DNA of 64,000 bases from Faecalibacterium sp. HTF-F (GTDB lineage Bacteria > Bacillota > Clostridia > Oscillospirales > Ruminococcaceae): contig NZ_CP094473.1 of NCBI RefSeq assembly GCF_023347535.1, positions 2,542,001-2,606,000 of the forward strand, read 5' to 3'. The notes below the pieces were generated by a model that was given only the letters and a program-made list of their open reading frames with translations, did not search any database and was not told the origin of the DNA. Position numbers and translations under genes: made by a program. Of the stretch, positions 1-8,084 are shown one piece after another (the first letter of the stretch is position 1; each line of letters opens with the position of its first letter).

Positions 1-7
1 GGCCCAT
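1..7 (-). CDS. rpsC: Ribosomal protein S3, first codons only (partial)
   Basis: The reverse strand reads ATG-GGC from position 7 and runs off the window, 12 nt after the rplV stop and behind a purine-rich AAGGAGGGAAAAC site. S3 normally follows L22 in the S10 operon and usually begins Met-Gly. Only two codons are visible, so the identity rests on gene order. Confidence 0.55.
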
Positions 8-19
8 TGTTTTCCCTCC

Positions 20-355
20 TTACTCTTTCTCTTTCAGAACAACGGTCATGTGGCTGGTGCGCTTCAGGATGCGGTAGCCGCGGCCCTGTGCACGAGGCAT
101 CATGCGCTTCAGCGTCGGGCCGGGGCAGACGTAGCACTCGGCGACGTAGAGGTTGTTCTTGTCCATATTGAAGTTGTTTTCCGCATTAGCGGCTGCAGAC
201 TTCACCAGCTTCAGAAGGGGCTCACAAGCTGCCTTCGGGGTGTACTGCAGGATTGCCAGCGCTTCGTCCAGGGGCTTGTTACGGATCAGGTCCATAACGA
301 TAGACACCTTACGAGGACTAATGCGGGCATAACGAAGAATTGCCCGAGCTTCCAT
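20..355 (-). CDS. rplV: 50S ribosomal protein L22
   Basis: L22 lines the polypeptide exit tunnel and binds 23S rRNA early in 50S assembly. The 111-residue product has the family's usual length, the N-terminal [10 protein letters not shown] segment and the C-terminal [17 protein letters not shown] beta-hairpin region that reaches into the tunnel. It lies between rpsS and rpsC in standard S10-operon order, with an 18-nt gap to rpsS holding a ribosome-binding site. Nothing odd is visible. Confidence 0.98.
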   Translation of the reverse strand: MEARAILRYARISPRKVSIVMDLIRNKPLDEALAILQYTPKAACEPLLKLVKSAAANAENNFNMDKNNLYVAECYVCPGPTLKRMMPRAQGRGYRILKRTSHMTVVLKEKE

Positions 356-373
356 GTTGTGTTCCTCCCTCTA

Positions 374-640
374 TTACTTAGAATTACCAGTGTGGCCCTT
401 GAAGGTACGGGTGGGAACGAACTCACCCAGCTTGTGGCCAACCATGTCCTCAGTCACATACACAGGCACATGCTTGCGGCCGTCGTGGACGGCAAAGGTG
501 TGACCAACGAATTCGGGGAAGATCGTGGAGGCGCGGCTCCAGGTCTTGATGACCTGCTTCTTGCCGGAAGCGTTCATCGCTTCAACGTGCTTCATAAGAG
601 CAGCCTGGACGAAAGGTCCTTTTTTAATGCTTCTACCCAT
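374..640 (-). CDS. rpsS: 30S ribosomal protein S19
   Basis: S19 sits in the head of the 30S subunit and contacts 16S rRNA near the A site and S13. The 88-residue product starts [11 protein letters not shown] and contains the typical [41 protein letters not shown] core, cited here only in part by its hallmark GHKLGEF. Length and position between rplB and rplV are normal. It is co-transcribed with the S10 operon. Confidence 0.98.
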   Translation of the reverse strand: MGRSIKKGPFVQAALMKHVEAMNASGKKQVIKTWSRASTIFPEFVGHTFAVHDGRKHVPVYVTEDMVGHKLGEFVPTRTFKGHTGNSK

Positions 641-657
641 TGTCTTAAACTCCTCTC

Positions 658-1488
658 TTACTTACCTGCACGCTTCACGATCAGCTTATCGGAGCGCTTA
701 TGATGCTTGCGAGTCTTGAGACCCAGAGCGGGCTTGCCCCAGGGAGTCATAGGACCGGAGTGACCAACAGGTGCGCGGCCCTCGCCACCACCGTGGGGAT
801 GGTCGCAGGGGTTCATGACGGTACCACGGCTGCCGGGACGGACGCCCATGTGGCGCTTGCGGCCAGCCTTGCCCAGGTTGACGTTCTCGTGGTCGATGTT
901 GGAAACCTGGCCGATGACTGCGGTGCAGTTCACGGGCACGTTGCGCATCTCACCGGAGGGCAGACGAACCAGAGCGTAGCCGTTCTCCTTAGCCATCAGC
1001 TGAGCCATGTTGCCAGCGGAACGAACCAGCTGAGCGCCGCGGCCGGGATACAGCTCGATGTTGTGGATGATGGTACCGACGGGGATGTTCTCGAAGGGCA
1101 GGCAGTTGCCGGGCTTGATGTCGGCAGACTTGCTGCTGATGACCACATCGCCCACCTTCAGGCCATCGGGAGCAATGATGTAGCTCTTGACGCCATCGGT
1201 GTACTCGACCAGAGCGATGAATGCGCTGCGGTTCGGATCGTACTCGAGAGTCTTGACGGTAGCGGGCATATCGGTCTTCTGACGCTTGAAGTCGATGACA
1301 CGATACTTGGTGCGGTTGCCGCCGCCCTGATGACGGACGGTGATGCGACCGGTGTTGTTGCGGCCGCTGTGCTTCTTCATGGGCTCCAGCAGGCTGCGCT
1401 CGGGAGCGACCTTAGACAGGACGCTGTAATCCGTGACGGTCATGCCGCGGCGGCCCGGAGTAGTGGGGCCATACTTCTTGATAGCCAT
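658..1488 (-). CDS. rplB: 50S ribosomal protein L2
   Basis: L2 is a core 23S rRNA-binding protein needed for subunit association and the peptidyl-transferase region. The 276-residue product is full length. It starts [15 protein letters not shown], and the C-terminal [15 protein letters not shown] segment includes the conserved histidine region. It follows rplW after an unusually long 78-nt gap holding two small hairpins, then leads closely into rpsS (17 nt). Confidence 0.98.
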   Translation of the reverse strand: MAIKKYGPTTPGRRGMTVTDYSVLSKVAPERSLLEPMKKHSGRNNTGRITVRHQGGGNRTKYRVIDFKRQKTDMPATVKTLEYDPNRSAFIALVEYTDGVKSYIIAPDGLKVGDVVISSKSADIKPGNCLPFENIPVGTIIHNIELYPGRGAQLVRSAGNMAQLMAKENGYALVRLPSGEMRNVPVNCTAVIGQVSNIDHENVNLGKAGRKRHMGVRPGSRGTVMNPCDHPHGGGEGRAPVGHSGPMTPWGKPALGLKTRKHHKRSDKLIVKRAGK

Positions 1489-1566
1489 AGTGCTATTCTC
1501 CTTTGTTTATCTTATGAATTATTATCGGGGTCATATCCCCATAGAGGAACCCTCGGCGGGTTCGGC
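1489..1566 (-). other. Hairpin-bearing spacer between rplW and rplB
   Basis: Other gaps in this operon are 0-18 nt, but this spacer is 78 nt. On the transcript it contains GAACCC/GGGTTC and GGGG/CCCC inverted repeats, followed by the rplB ribosome-binding site. No open frame is present. It could be an RNA-processing site or a local translational control element; this is inference from structure only. Confidence 0.4.
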
Positions 1567-1863
1567 TTAGACCATGCTGTTGAAGAACTCGATTTCCTTG
1601 GAGTCCTTGGTCAGGGTCACGATAGCCTTCTTGGATGCAGCGGTGTAACCGGCGTGCATGCCCTGGCGGCGGAAACGGCCGCGCACAGAGATGGTGTTGA
1701 CCTTTGCGACCTTAGCGCCCGGGAACAGGACCTCAACGGCCTGAGCGATCTCGACCTTGGTAGCATCGGTAGCGACCTTGAAGGTGTACTTCTTGTCAGC
1801 GATGCCAGCCATGGAGTTCTCGGTAATGACCGGCTTCAGGATGATATCATGTGCGGTTTTCAT
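1567..1863 (-). CDS. rplW: 50S ribosomal protein L23
   Basis: L23 lies at the tunnel exit and docks trigger factor and SRP. The 98-residue product begins MKTAHDIILKPVITENSM, matching the L23 N-terminal pattern, and ends in the YTAASKKAIVTL region. Its start codon overlaps the rplD stop by one base (TAATG), which suggests translational coupling. Length and context are ordinary. Confidence 0.97.
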   Translation of the reverse strand: MKTAHDIILKPVITENSMAGIADKKYTFKVATDATKVEIAQAVEVLFPGAKVAKVNTISVRGRFRRQGMHAGYTAASKKAIVTLTKDSKEIEFFNSMV

Positions 1864-2486
1864 TAGCCAAGCACCTCCTCGAGCTTCTTAGCTGCGTCGA
1901 CGCTGATGATCAGCTTGTCGGCGTTCAGCACATCGTAGGTGTTCACGCTGCCTGCGAAGGTGGTCTTCACACCGGCAATGTTGCCAGCGCTCTTGACGAA
2001 CTTTGCATCGACAGTCTCATTGACCAGCAGGTTCTTCTTGCCGGCGCCAACAGCGTTCAGCATTGCAACCACGGTCTTGGTCTTGTACTCATCGCAAGCG
2101 AACTTGTCAACAACGACCATGTTGCCATTGGCAGCCTTGTCGGACAGAACGCTCAGCAGAGCCAGGCGCTTGACCTTGTTGTTGATGTGGTAGTTGTAGC
2201 TGCGGGGCTTGGGGCCCAGAGCGACGCCGCCGTGAGTCCACTGCGGTGCACGGATGGAACCCTGACGAGCGTGGCCGGTGCCCTTCTGACGCCAGGGCTT
2301 CTTGCCGCCGCCGGAAACTTCCATGCGGATCTTGGTGTTCTGGGTGCCCTGACGCTGGTTGGCCAGGAAGTTCACCACAGCAATGTGGACAGCCTTCTCG
2401 TTCGGGGTGATACCGAACACGGCGTCGGAAAGCTCGATCTCGCTAACATGCTGACCGTTCATATCGACTACGTTAAACTTTGCCAT
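1863..2486 (-). CDS. rplD: 50S ribosomal protein L4
   Basis: L4 binds 23S rRNA domain I and extends a loop into the exit tunnel. In several bacteria it also represses its own S10 operon by binding the leader mRNA. The 207-residue product shows the conserved GGGKKPWRQKGTGHARQGS loop near residues 63-81. It lies between rplC and rplW. The structured leader upstream of rpsJ is the obvious place to look for L4 feedback control here, but binding is not shown. Confidence 0.97.
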   Translation of the reverse strand: MAKFNVVDMNGQHVSEIELSDAVFGITPNEKAVHIAVVNFLANQRQGTQNTKIRMEVSGGGKKPWRQKGTGHARQGSIRAPQWTHGGVALGPKPRSYNYHINNKVKRLALLSVLSDKAANGNMVVVDKFACDEYKTKTVVAMLNAVGAGKKNLLVNETVDAKFVKSAGNIAGVKTTFAGSVNTYDVLNADKLIISVDAAKKLEEVLG

Positions 2487-2500
2487 TGTAGCTTTCCTCC

Positions 2501-3133
2501 TTACGCCTTCACGCTGTTGGCCAGAGTGATGATGGTGCCCTTGGAACCGGGGACCGCACCCTTGACAGCGATCAGATTGTTCTCGGTGTCAACCTTGACA
2601 ACAGTCAGGTTCTGCACGGTGACGCGCACAAAGCCCATGTGGCCGGGCAGGCGCTTGCCGGGGAACACGCGAGCAGGGGTAGAAGTGGAACCGTTAGAAC
2701 CTGCATGACGAGCAACAGGACCGGTGCCGTGGCTCTCACGCAGACGGTGCTGACCGTAGCGCTTGATAACGCCCTGGTAGCCCTTGCCCTTGGAAACGCC
2801 CACAACGTCCACCTTGTCGCCCTCTGCGAAGACATCAGCCTTCAGCACGTCGCCAACGTTCATTGCGGAAACATCTTCCAGACGGAACTCGCGCAGGGTC
2901 TTCTTGGGGGCAACATTTGCCTTCTTGAAGTGGCCTGCAGCTGCCTTGTTGACCTTCTTGGCGGAAACCTCGCCGAAGCCCAGCTGAACAGCCTGGTAGC
3001 CATCGCTCTCGACGGTCTTCTTCTGCACGACGGTGCAGGGACCAGCCTCGATGACGGTGACGGGAACGACCTTGCCGTTCGCGTCGAACAGCTGAGTCAT
3101 ACCGACTTTCTTGCCGATAATGCCTTTAACCAT
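2501..3133 (-). CDS. rplC: 50S ribosomal protein L3
   Basis: L3 is an early 23S rRNA assembly protein reaching toward the peptidyl-transferase centre. The 210-residue product starts [14 protein letters not shown] and carries [12 protein letters not shown] and KRLPGHMG, both typical of bacterial L3. A strong ribosome-binding site (AGGAGGAAAAG) precedes the start. It is separated from rpsJ by 97 nt containing two hairpins, then runs on to rplD. Confidence 0.98.
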   Translation of the reverse strand: MVKGIIGKKVGMTQLFDANGKVVPVTVIEAGPCTVVQKKTVESDGYQAVQLGFGEVSAKKVNKAAAGHFKKANVAPKKTLREFRLEDVSAMNVGDVLKADVFAEGDKVDVVGVSKGKGYQGVIKRYGQHRLRESHGTGPVARHAGSNGSTSTPARVFPGKRLPGHMGFVRVTVQNLTVVKVDTENNLIAVKGAVPGSKGTIITLANSVKA

Positions 3134-3230
3134 TTTCTTTTCCTCCTGTAAAGGTTATTGGTTGGCAGCGCACGTCACTGCCAACATGACCCCTCGGGAA
3201 ACGAGGGCATCGAATTTGATCGAGTGTCTT
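3134..3230 (-). other. Two-hairpin spacer between rpsJ and rplC
   Basis: On the transcript this 97-nt gap carries CCCTCG-TTTC-CCGAGGG and then GTTGGCAG paired with CTGCCAAC, followed by the rplC ribosome-binding site. No T-run follows either stem, so these are not typical terminators. No reading frame is credible. A processing site or L3-dosage control element is possible. Confidence 0.4.
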
Positions 3231-3542
3231 TTACAGCTTGATCTCGATGTCCACGCCAGCGGGGAGCTGGAGGCTCATCAGAGCCTCGACCGTCTTGTTG
3301 GACGGCTTCAGAATGTCGATCAGACGCTTATGAGTGCGGCTCTCGAACTGCTCGCGGCTATCCTTGTACTTGTGGGTAGCGCGCAGAACGGTAACGATCT
3401 CACGATCGGTGGGCAGGGGGATGGGGCCGGACACGCGTGCACCGGTGTGCTTTGCGGTCTCCACGATCTTCTCTGCTGCGGCATCGATCAGCTGAGCATC
3501 ATAGCTCTGCAGACGGATTCTGATTTTCTCTTTGACTGCCAT
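3231..3542 (-). CDS. rpsJ: 30S ribosomal protein S10
   Basis: S10 is a head protein of the 30S subunit (and NusE in antitermination complexes). The 103-residue product contains [10 protein letters not shown] near the start and [23 protein letters not shown] in the middle, both diagnostic, and ends in the conserved VDIEIKL strand. It is the first gene of the operon, preceded by CAGGAGGCG and by a leader of about 350 nt. Confidence 0.98.
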   Translation of the reverse strand: MAVKEKIRIRLQSYDAQLIDAAAEKIVETAKHTGARVSGPIPLPTDREIVTVLRATHKYKDSREQFESRTHKRLIDILKPSNKTVEALMSLQLPAGVDIEIKL

Positions 3543-3895
3543 TGCTTACGCCTCCTGAAAAAATTGATTTTGCCCTAGGCGAGCCGATAAATTGCTCTAC
3601 ACAGTTCCGGGTGTTCCTCGATTTGGCACTATAAAAACCGGTGAACCGCATGGCAGTTCTCCCGGAAACATATTAGCAAATCAAATCCGAACATTGGTTC
3701 CGCCCGTTTCGCAGAGGAGTAACTTCTCTGCCGAGGGAACGTATTCCATCGCTGTCAGTAATTCTTTCGCCCGGTTCTAAGATCGGACATACTCCGCGGA
3801 AATAACCCATCGCAGCTATCGCCGGATGACAACCTCCCGCATCTACGCATATCGCTGGCCTGCACGACTTGTATCGCACAAGCCCTTTGCAGCCG
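3543..3895 (-). promoter_or_regulatory. Long structured leader of the S10 operon with attenuator-like hairpin
   Basis: About 350 nt separate the predicted transcription start from rpsJ, and no open frame on this strand is convincing. On the transcript there are a CAGAG/CTCTG hairpin near 3,710-3,730 and, at 3,632-3,665, CCGG-GA-GAAC paired with GTTC-A-CCGG followed directly by TTTTTA, which looks like an intrinsic terminator inside the leader. Leaders upstream of S10 operons are known sites of L4-mediated attenuation. Whether this one belongs to a described class cannot be told by eye. Confidence 0.5.
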
Positions 3896-3901
3896 AGAGT
3901 T

Positions 3902-3930
3902 ATTCTATCACACCTTCGTGCATTTGGCAA
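3902..3930 (-). promoter_or_regulatory. Predicted sigma-A promoter of the S10 operon
   Basis: On the minus strand TTGCCA (3,925-3,930) and TAGAAT (3,902-3,907) are separated by 17 bp, which would start transcription near 3,895. The 200 bases further upstream (to about 4,130) are AT-rich and I see no gene in them. Confidence 0.6.
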
Positions 3931-4130
3931 GTGTTTTTTAGAAAAAAGAACGAATTTTCTTTTTTATTTTCTCCGTTTTGTCAAAGAGCGCATTTTCTGT
4001 GCAAGATGCACAATCCGCAGGCTTTTCTACCGGTGGAAAACTCTGCCGCGCCCGCTGCGCAGTGCTTAGTATGGACCGTTCTGCCGCTTTTATACATATA
4101 TAATAAAAGGCAAGGCCGGAGCACTACCGT

Positions 4131-4244
4131 CCTCGCCCTCTACGACCCCTTCCCGTGAAAAAGCAAACCGGCAAAGCCCGCAGGCTTTGCCGGTTTGCAA
4201 ACATTAAAAATAATTTTTCCTCTAATATTGTCAGAGCGAAGCGG
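4131..4244 (-). repeat. Interspersed UNCG-hairpin element, copy D
   Basis: Read on the minus strand this begins with a box related to CCGCTTCGCTCTG...GAGG (4,219-4,244), then an AT-rich spacer. A perfect 16-bp stem (4,163-4,178 with 4,183-4,198) follows, closed by loop TGCG, then a TTTTTCACGGGAAGGGG box. It lies immediately downstream of the rqcH stop codon. The same architecture with a different stem sequence recurs at 6,050, 18,761 and 57,267. It may double as the rqcH terminator. Confidence 0.7.
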
Positions 4245-4260
4245 AGACAATTTAAAATCG

Positions 4261-6015
4261 TCACTTCTTCTTCAGCTGTTCCGCCAGCCCATCCCGGGGC
4301 GTGATGTAGACGGTGGTGTACACCTCGTACAGCACCATGCCGGGCTTGGCACCGCTGGCTTTCCAGATGTTCTTCACCTCAGTGGTGTCCACCGCCACCT
4401 TGGCGCCGGTGCCTGCCTTGTAGGTGCTGGAGTAGATGACTGCCAGCTCCGCAGCTTCCTGCCGGGTGGTGTCCGGGATCTCCTCGCCCCGGCTCATGAC
4501 CACAACGTGGCTGCCGGGGGCCTTCTGCACATGGAACCACAGGTCTTTGCCCCGGGCGGTGTGGAGGGTGAGCTTGTCGTTCTGGGCGTTGTTGCGGCCC
4601 ACCAGTATCTCAAAGCCATCGGTGGAAGTGAACCGCAGGAAATCTGCAGGCTTCTGGCGCTTATCCCGCTGCTTGTAGTATTTCAGGTAGCCCTGACTCT
4701 TCAGCTCTGCCCGGATCTCGTTGAGGGCCGCTTCACCGGAAGCGGACTCCACCTCGTAGAGCACCGTTTCCAGATAGGCGATCTCCTTTTCGCCCTCTGC
4801 CAGCAGATCTACCAGCATCCGGGCGGCGGTCTGCTTCTTTTTATAGTTCTTGAAGAAGTTCTGGGCATTCTGGCTGGGGGTGAAGCGCAGGTCCAGCGGG
4901 ATGGTCACCTCTTTGCCCTCGTCGTACCAGTTGGGCACCGTGATGCTCTTCATGCCCTTCTGGGCCAGATAGAGGTTGGCCGAAAGCAGCTCGCCGTACA
5001 GCCGCAGCTTTTCGCTCTTGCCGCTGGCGGCCAGCTCTTCCTGACGTGCCGCCTGCTTGCGGACGGCACGCTCGTACATATTGTGCACCGCCTTGTGCAG
5101 CTCCTTGCTTTTGGTGCGCAGGCGCTCGGTGCGGTCCTTCTCGGCGTAGTAGCCCTCCAGCATGGCATTGAAGGACGGCCACTCCTTTATCCTGTACTTC
5201 TCACCGTACTGCTGCGGGCGGAAGAAGGTATACTCGATGGGCTTTCCACTGGGGTCGGTGATGCTGCACGGACAGCCGCCGTTCTCATGGATCTCCTTCA
5301 GTTCATCGATGGAGGCCATCAGGCGGCGCTTCTGCTCCCCGGTCAGCTCGTTGGCGATCAGGTGCTCCCCGTCGAAGGCGCGCCATGCGGCTTCCCGGCA
5401 GACCACCGGGCCCACGCCAGCCACGGTCTTGTTCAGGGCATCCGCTACCGGCAGATCCCGTTCACAGGCAGCCGATACGATGGACGCCGCGCTCACCAGC
5501 AGAAAATCCGGACGGGCGGGCTTGGGGGGCGTAGTGTAGGGCAGGCCCGGCAGCAGCTGGCGCACATCGCTGTCCTCAAAATCCACCCGCTTGAGTGCAT
5601 CGATGATTTTACCGTTCTGCACCAGCACCAGATTGGAGTAGCGGCCCATCAGCTCGGCACACAGGGTGTTGCGCACAAGGTCGCCCATCTCGTTGGTGCA
5701 CTGGAAATCAAAGTAGACGATGCGGTCTCCCGGCTCCATGTGCACATCCAGCAACCTGCCGCCGGTCAGGTGCTTGCGCATCAGCATGCAGAAGGAGGGC
5801 GGCGTCTCCGGGTTTTCAAAGCTTTCTTCGGTCAGGCACACCCGGGCGGAACCGCTGCGGGCCGAAAGCAGCAGCGCATAGGTATCCGTGCGGGTGCGCA
5901 GGGTGAGCACCAGCTCATCGCGGGTGGGTTCAAATAGTTTTGCGATCTTGGCGTCGGTCAGCGTCGCTTTGAGCTCTGCTGCCGTAAGGGCCAGTGTCGC
6001 GGCATCCAATGCCAT
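4261..6015 (-). CDS. rqcH: Rqc2/RqcH family ribosome quality control factor (NFACT protein)
   Basis: Bacterial RqcH binds stalled 50S-peptidyl-tRNA complexes and recruits tRNA-Ala to add C-terminal alanine tails that mark nascent chains for degradation. The older name is fibronectin-binding protein FbpA. The 584-residue product has an N-terminal NFACT-N domain, a central helix-hairpin-helix and charged coiled-coil region (about 280-440), and a C-terminal NFACT-R domain with DLWFHVQKAPGSHVVV at about 491-506. Length fits the family. It is monocistronic in appearance, flanked on both sides by copies of the UNCG-hairpin element. Confidence 0.93.
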   Translation of the reverse strand: MALDAATLALTAAELKATLTDAKIAKLFEPTRDELVLTLRTRTDTYALLLSARSGSARVCLTEESFENPETPPSFCMLMRKHLTGGRLLDVHMEPGDRIVYFDFQCTNEMGDLVRNTLCAELMGRYSNLVLVQNGKIIDALKRVDFEDSDVRQLLPGLPYTTPPKPARPDFLLVSAASIVSAACERDLPVADALNKTVAGVGPVVCREAAWRAFDGEHLIANELTGEQKRRLMASIDELKEIHENGGCPCSITDPSGKPIEYTFFRPQQYGEKYRIKEWPSFNAMLEGYYAEKDRTERLRTKSKELHKAVHNMYERAVRKQAARQEELAASGKSEKLRLYGELLSANLYLAQKGMKSITVPNWYDEGKEVTIPLDLRFTPSQNAQNFFKNYKKKQTAARMLVDLLAEGEKEIAYLETVLYEVESASGEAALNEIRAELKSQGYLKYYKQRDKRQKPADFLRFTSTDGFEILVGRNNAQNDKLTLHTARGKDLWFHVQKAPGSHVVVMSRGEEIPDTTRQEAAELAVIYSSTYKAGTGAKVAVDTTEVKNIWKASGAKPGMVLYEVYTTVYITPRDGLAEQLKKK

Positions 6016-6049
6016 AGTGTTTACCTCGTTTAACGATTTTAAATGGCCG

Positions 6050-6156
6050 CCGCGTTCGCTTTGGCCATAATCAGCGGAATTTTTATTTGTATTTGTAATT
6101 CGGCAAAGCCTGCGGGCTTTGCCGAATTACTCTTTCACAGAAGGGGCCGCAGCGGC
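6050..6156 (+). repeat. Interspersed UNCG-hairpin element, copy A
   Basis: The 5' box CCGCGTTCGCTTTGGCC...CAGCGG spans 6,050-6,077. A perfect 16-bp stem (6,095-6,110 with 6,115-6,130) is closed by TGCG, and the 3' box TCTTTCACAGAAGGGG-CCGCAGCGGC spans 6,131-6,156. This copy lies between the end of the Nif3-like gene and the start of rqcH, in the orientation opposite to both genes. The other three copies are co-oriented with the upstream gene. Confidence 0.7.
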
Positions 6157-6207
6157 AATCTTCATCTCAGCCGGAAAATCGCTGCAAGAAAAAGCAGCGG
6201 CTTTCCC

Positions 6208-6984
6208 TCACAAATACGTATACGGGTCCCGGTTTTCGGTGCTCACCAGCACGTCCAGCTCCGGCAGGGCGGCACGCAGCTTTTCCGCCACAGCGGCGGT
6301 CACCGGGAATTCGGTGGCGTAGTGGCCCGCAGCAATGAGCGAAAGGCCCAGCCGCTTTGCGTCGATGGCATGGTGATGGTTGGCTTCGCCGGTCAGCAGG
6401 CAGTCGGCCCCCATGGCGAGGGCATCGGCAAACAGGCTCCCGCCTGCGCCGCTGATGACCGCCAGCCGCTTCACCGGCCGGCCGGCATCCGCAAACTTCA
6501 CCTGCACCGCCGGGCCGACGGCGGGTGCGTTGCAGCGCACGGCAAGCTCCTGCTGCGCCTTGCGGGCAAGCTCCGGGACCGTGATCTCCTCAATGGCACC
6601 CACACGGCCGCAGCCCTCGGCAAAGGTCTCCATGTCCTTCATGCCGAAAATGCCCGCAAGCACCTCGTTCACGCCGCCCTCTGCAGCGTCCAGATTGGTG
6701 TGCATACAGACGGCAGAAATGCCCGCCTGCACCAGCTGGAACGGCACATCCTGCGGGCCGAGCCTTTTGAGCGGGTCAAAAATGACCGGGTGGTGGGACA
6801 CGATCATCTCACACTGCTTTGCGGCGGCTTCCTCCACCACCTCAGGGGTGATGTCCAGCGCCGTCAGCACCCGGTGCACCGCGCCGCCGCAGTCCACCAG
6901 CAGGCCGGGATTGTCCCAGCTTTCGGCCAGTTCCAGCGGCGCGATGGCCTGCATTGCTTCGTATACCTGCCGTACTGTTATCAT
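6208..6984 (-). CDS. Nif3-like dinuclear metal centre protein
   Basis: The NIF3/YqfO family forms hexamers with a two-metal site and is annotated in some members as a GTP cyclohydrolase I type 2 homologue; its physiological role is uncertain. The 258-residue product shows SHHPVIF, GEANHHHAID and AAGHYATE, the histidine-rich metal-binding motifs. The chosen start MITVRQVYEAM overlaps the trmK stop as ATGA, the normal arrangement. A longer frame upstream lies inside trmK and was not used. The pairing with trmK is common in Firmicutes. Confidence 0.92.
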   Translation of the reverse strand: MITVRQVYEAMQAIAPLELAESWDNPGLLVDCGGAVHRVLTALDITPEVVEEAAAKQCEMIVSHHPVIFDPLKRLGPQDVPFQLVQAGISAVCMHTNLDAAEGGVNEVLAGIFGMKDMETFAEGCGRVGAIEEITVPELARKAQQELAVRCNAPAVGPAVQVKFADAGRPVKRLAVISGAGGSLFADALAMGADCLLTGEANHHHAIDAKRLGLSLIAAGHYATEFPVTAAVAEKLRAALPELDVLVSTENRDPYTYL

Positions 6985-7646
6985 CGCTCTGTCCCCTCTT
7001 TTAAAATTGCATCGATCTCGGCGGCAAGTGCGCTGCCATCCGGTACGCCAAGGCGCATCCGGGGCAGCTTTGCCTTCTGCCAGTCGGCGTAGCCTTTTCC
7101 CTCGGGCCAGACGCCTGTGCCGCCGAACAGGCACTCGGCGAATGTAGGCTCGTGCGTCTCACCGGTATACTCTGCCGCCATCACCGCATACCAGCGGCCC
7201 GCCGCCTGCACCGGGCGGTCTGCCACAAAGCGGAAGCCGTGCTCCCACAGCCAGCGGCGCAGCGCGTCGTGGCGGGTGGCCGGGATCATGATGATCCGCG
7301 GCCCGCGTGCAGTGAACACCCACGGAGCCTTCTCCAGGATCTCCCATGTGGTCTGAGCGGAAACGCCCGCCAGCACGATGCTGCCCACCTCATTCTCCGT
7401 AAGCACAGAAAGACCGTCGCCAAGCCGAAGCTCAGCGCGGTCTTTACAGCCTGCATGTTCCAGCGTCTGCTCTGCCTTTGCCAGCGGGCCGGGCCGCAGG
7501 TCGGCACCGATCACCTTCGGGTACCGGCCCGAAGCTGCCAGCACCGCCGTCAGCTTGCCGTGGTCGCAGCCAATGTCCGCCACCGGTTCTCCCGGCCGCA
7601 CAAGCTCTGCGGCGGCAGCCAGACGCGCATCCAGTGTGGGCAGCAA
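6981..7646 (-). CDS. trmK: tRNA (adenine(22)-N1)-methyltransferase
   Basis: TrmK makes m1A22 in the D-arm region of tRNA using S-adenosylmethionine. The 221-residue product has the class I methyltransferase motif VADIGCDHGKL near residue 23, the acidic GADLRP second motif, and a C-terminal half of the usual helical character. It sits directly downstream of the DUF1858 gene and overlaps the Nif3-like gene by 4 nt, so the pair is very likely co-translated. Confidence 0.92.
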   Translation of the reverse strand: MLPTLDARLAAAAELVRPGEPVADIGCDHGKLTAVLAASGRYPKVIGADLRPGPLAKAEQTLEHAGCKDRAELRLGDGLSVLTENEVGSIVLAGVSAQTTWEILEKAPWVFTARGPRIIMIPATRHDALRRWLWEHGFRFVADRPVQAAGRWYAVMAAEYTGETHEPTFAECLFGGTGVWPEGKGYADWQKAKLPRMRLGVPDGSALAAEIDAILKEGTER

Positions 7647-7647
7647 T

Positions 7648-7902
7648 TTATGCCTTCTTTGCTGCCAGATGCTCGTTCAGCTTCTCGATCAGCTCATCGC
7701 AGTCCACGCCGTGGACAGCACAGGCCTCCTCGATGCTCTCGCCGCGGGATGCAGGGCAGCCCAGACAATGCATGCCGATCTCCATGAAGTAGGGAGCGGT
7801 CGTCTGGTCCATATCCAGGATATCGCCGATGATGGTATCGCGGGTCACCTGCTTTGCGTCCTTGTGTTCTTCCTTTTTGAGCATATTGAAAATATCAAAC
7901 AT
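7648..7902 (-). CDS. DUF1858 domain protein
   Basis: This small 84-residue protein carries the DUF1858 pattern: a helix, then APYFMEIGMHCLGCPASRGESIEEAC, where the CLGC pair is typical of the family. Members are often found near hybrid-cluster or iron-sulfur proteins and may bind a cofactor or sense redox state, but function is not established. The start was placed at MFDIFNML, behind AGAAAGGAAAAAAC. A longer upstream frame lacks a ribosome-binding site. One base separates it from trmK. Confidence 0.85.
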   Translation of the reverse strand: MFDIFNMLKKEEHKDAKQVTRDTIIGDILDMDQTTAPYFMEIGMHCLGCPASRGESIEEACAVHGVDCDELIEKLNEHLAAKKA

Positions 7903-8032
7903 GATGTTTTTTCCTTTCTGTTTGGGGGCATTGACAGCAAACCCTGCTGTTCCTCTATAATATACCCCAAACCGGGGCAGTTTTGCAAGAGCCTTGCGGA
8001 AAATCCGCCCGCCTCCGAAGGCTTTTGCAGTC

Positions 8033-8081
8033 AACCCTCTCAGGGGGAGCTGGCACGCCGTCAGGCGTGACTGAGAGGGTT
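8033..8081. repeat. CCCTCTCAG-bounded palindromic repeat, copy 1
   Basis: The outer arms AACCCTCTCAG and CTGAGAGGGTT enclose GGGGGAGCTGGCACGCC-GTCAGGCGTG, itself with an inner GGCACGCC/GGCGTG stem. It lies just past the yitT-like stop codon and could act as its terminator. A second element with the same bounding arms is at 26,468-26,590. Repeats of this look are common in gut Clostridia genomes (recollection). Confidence 0.65.
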
Positions 8082-8084
8082 CGC

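Noticed and set aside
4000..4130. Possible small gene between the S10 promoter and the element near rqcH
   Set aside because: Frames there have no ribosome-binding site and no recognisable product. The sequence is AT-rich filler.
7946..7980. Plus-strand TTGACA...TATAAT before the yitT-like gene end
   Set aside because: Spacing is 19 bp and no plus-strand gene or RNA signature lies downstream, so it is probably fortuitous.
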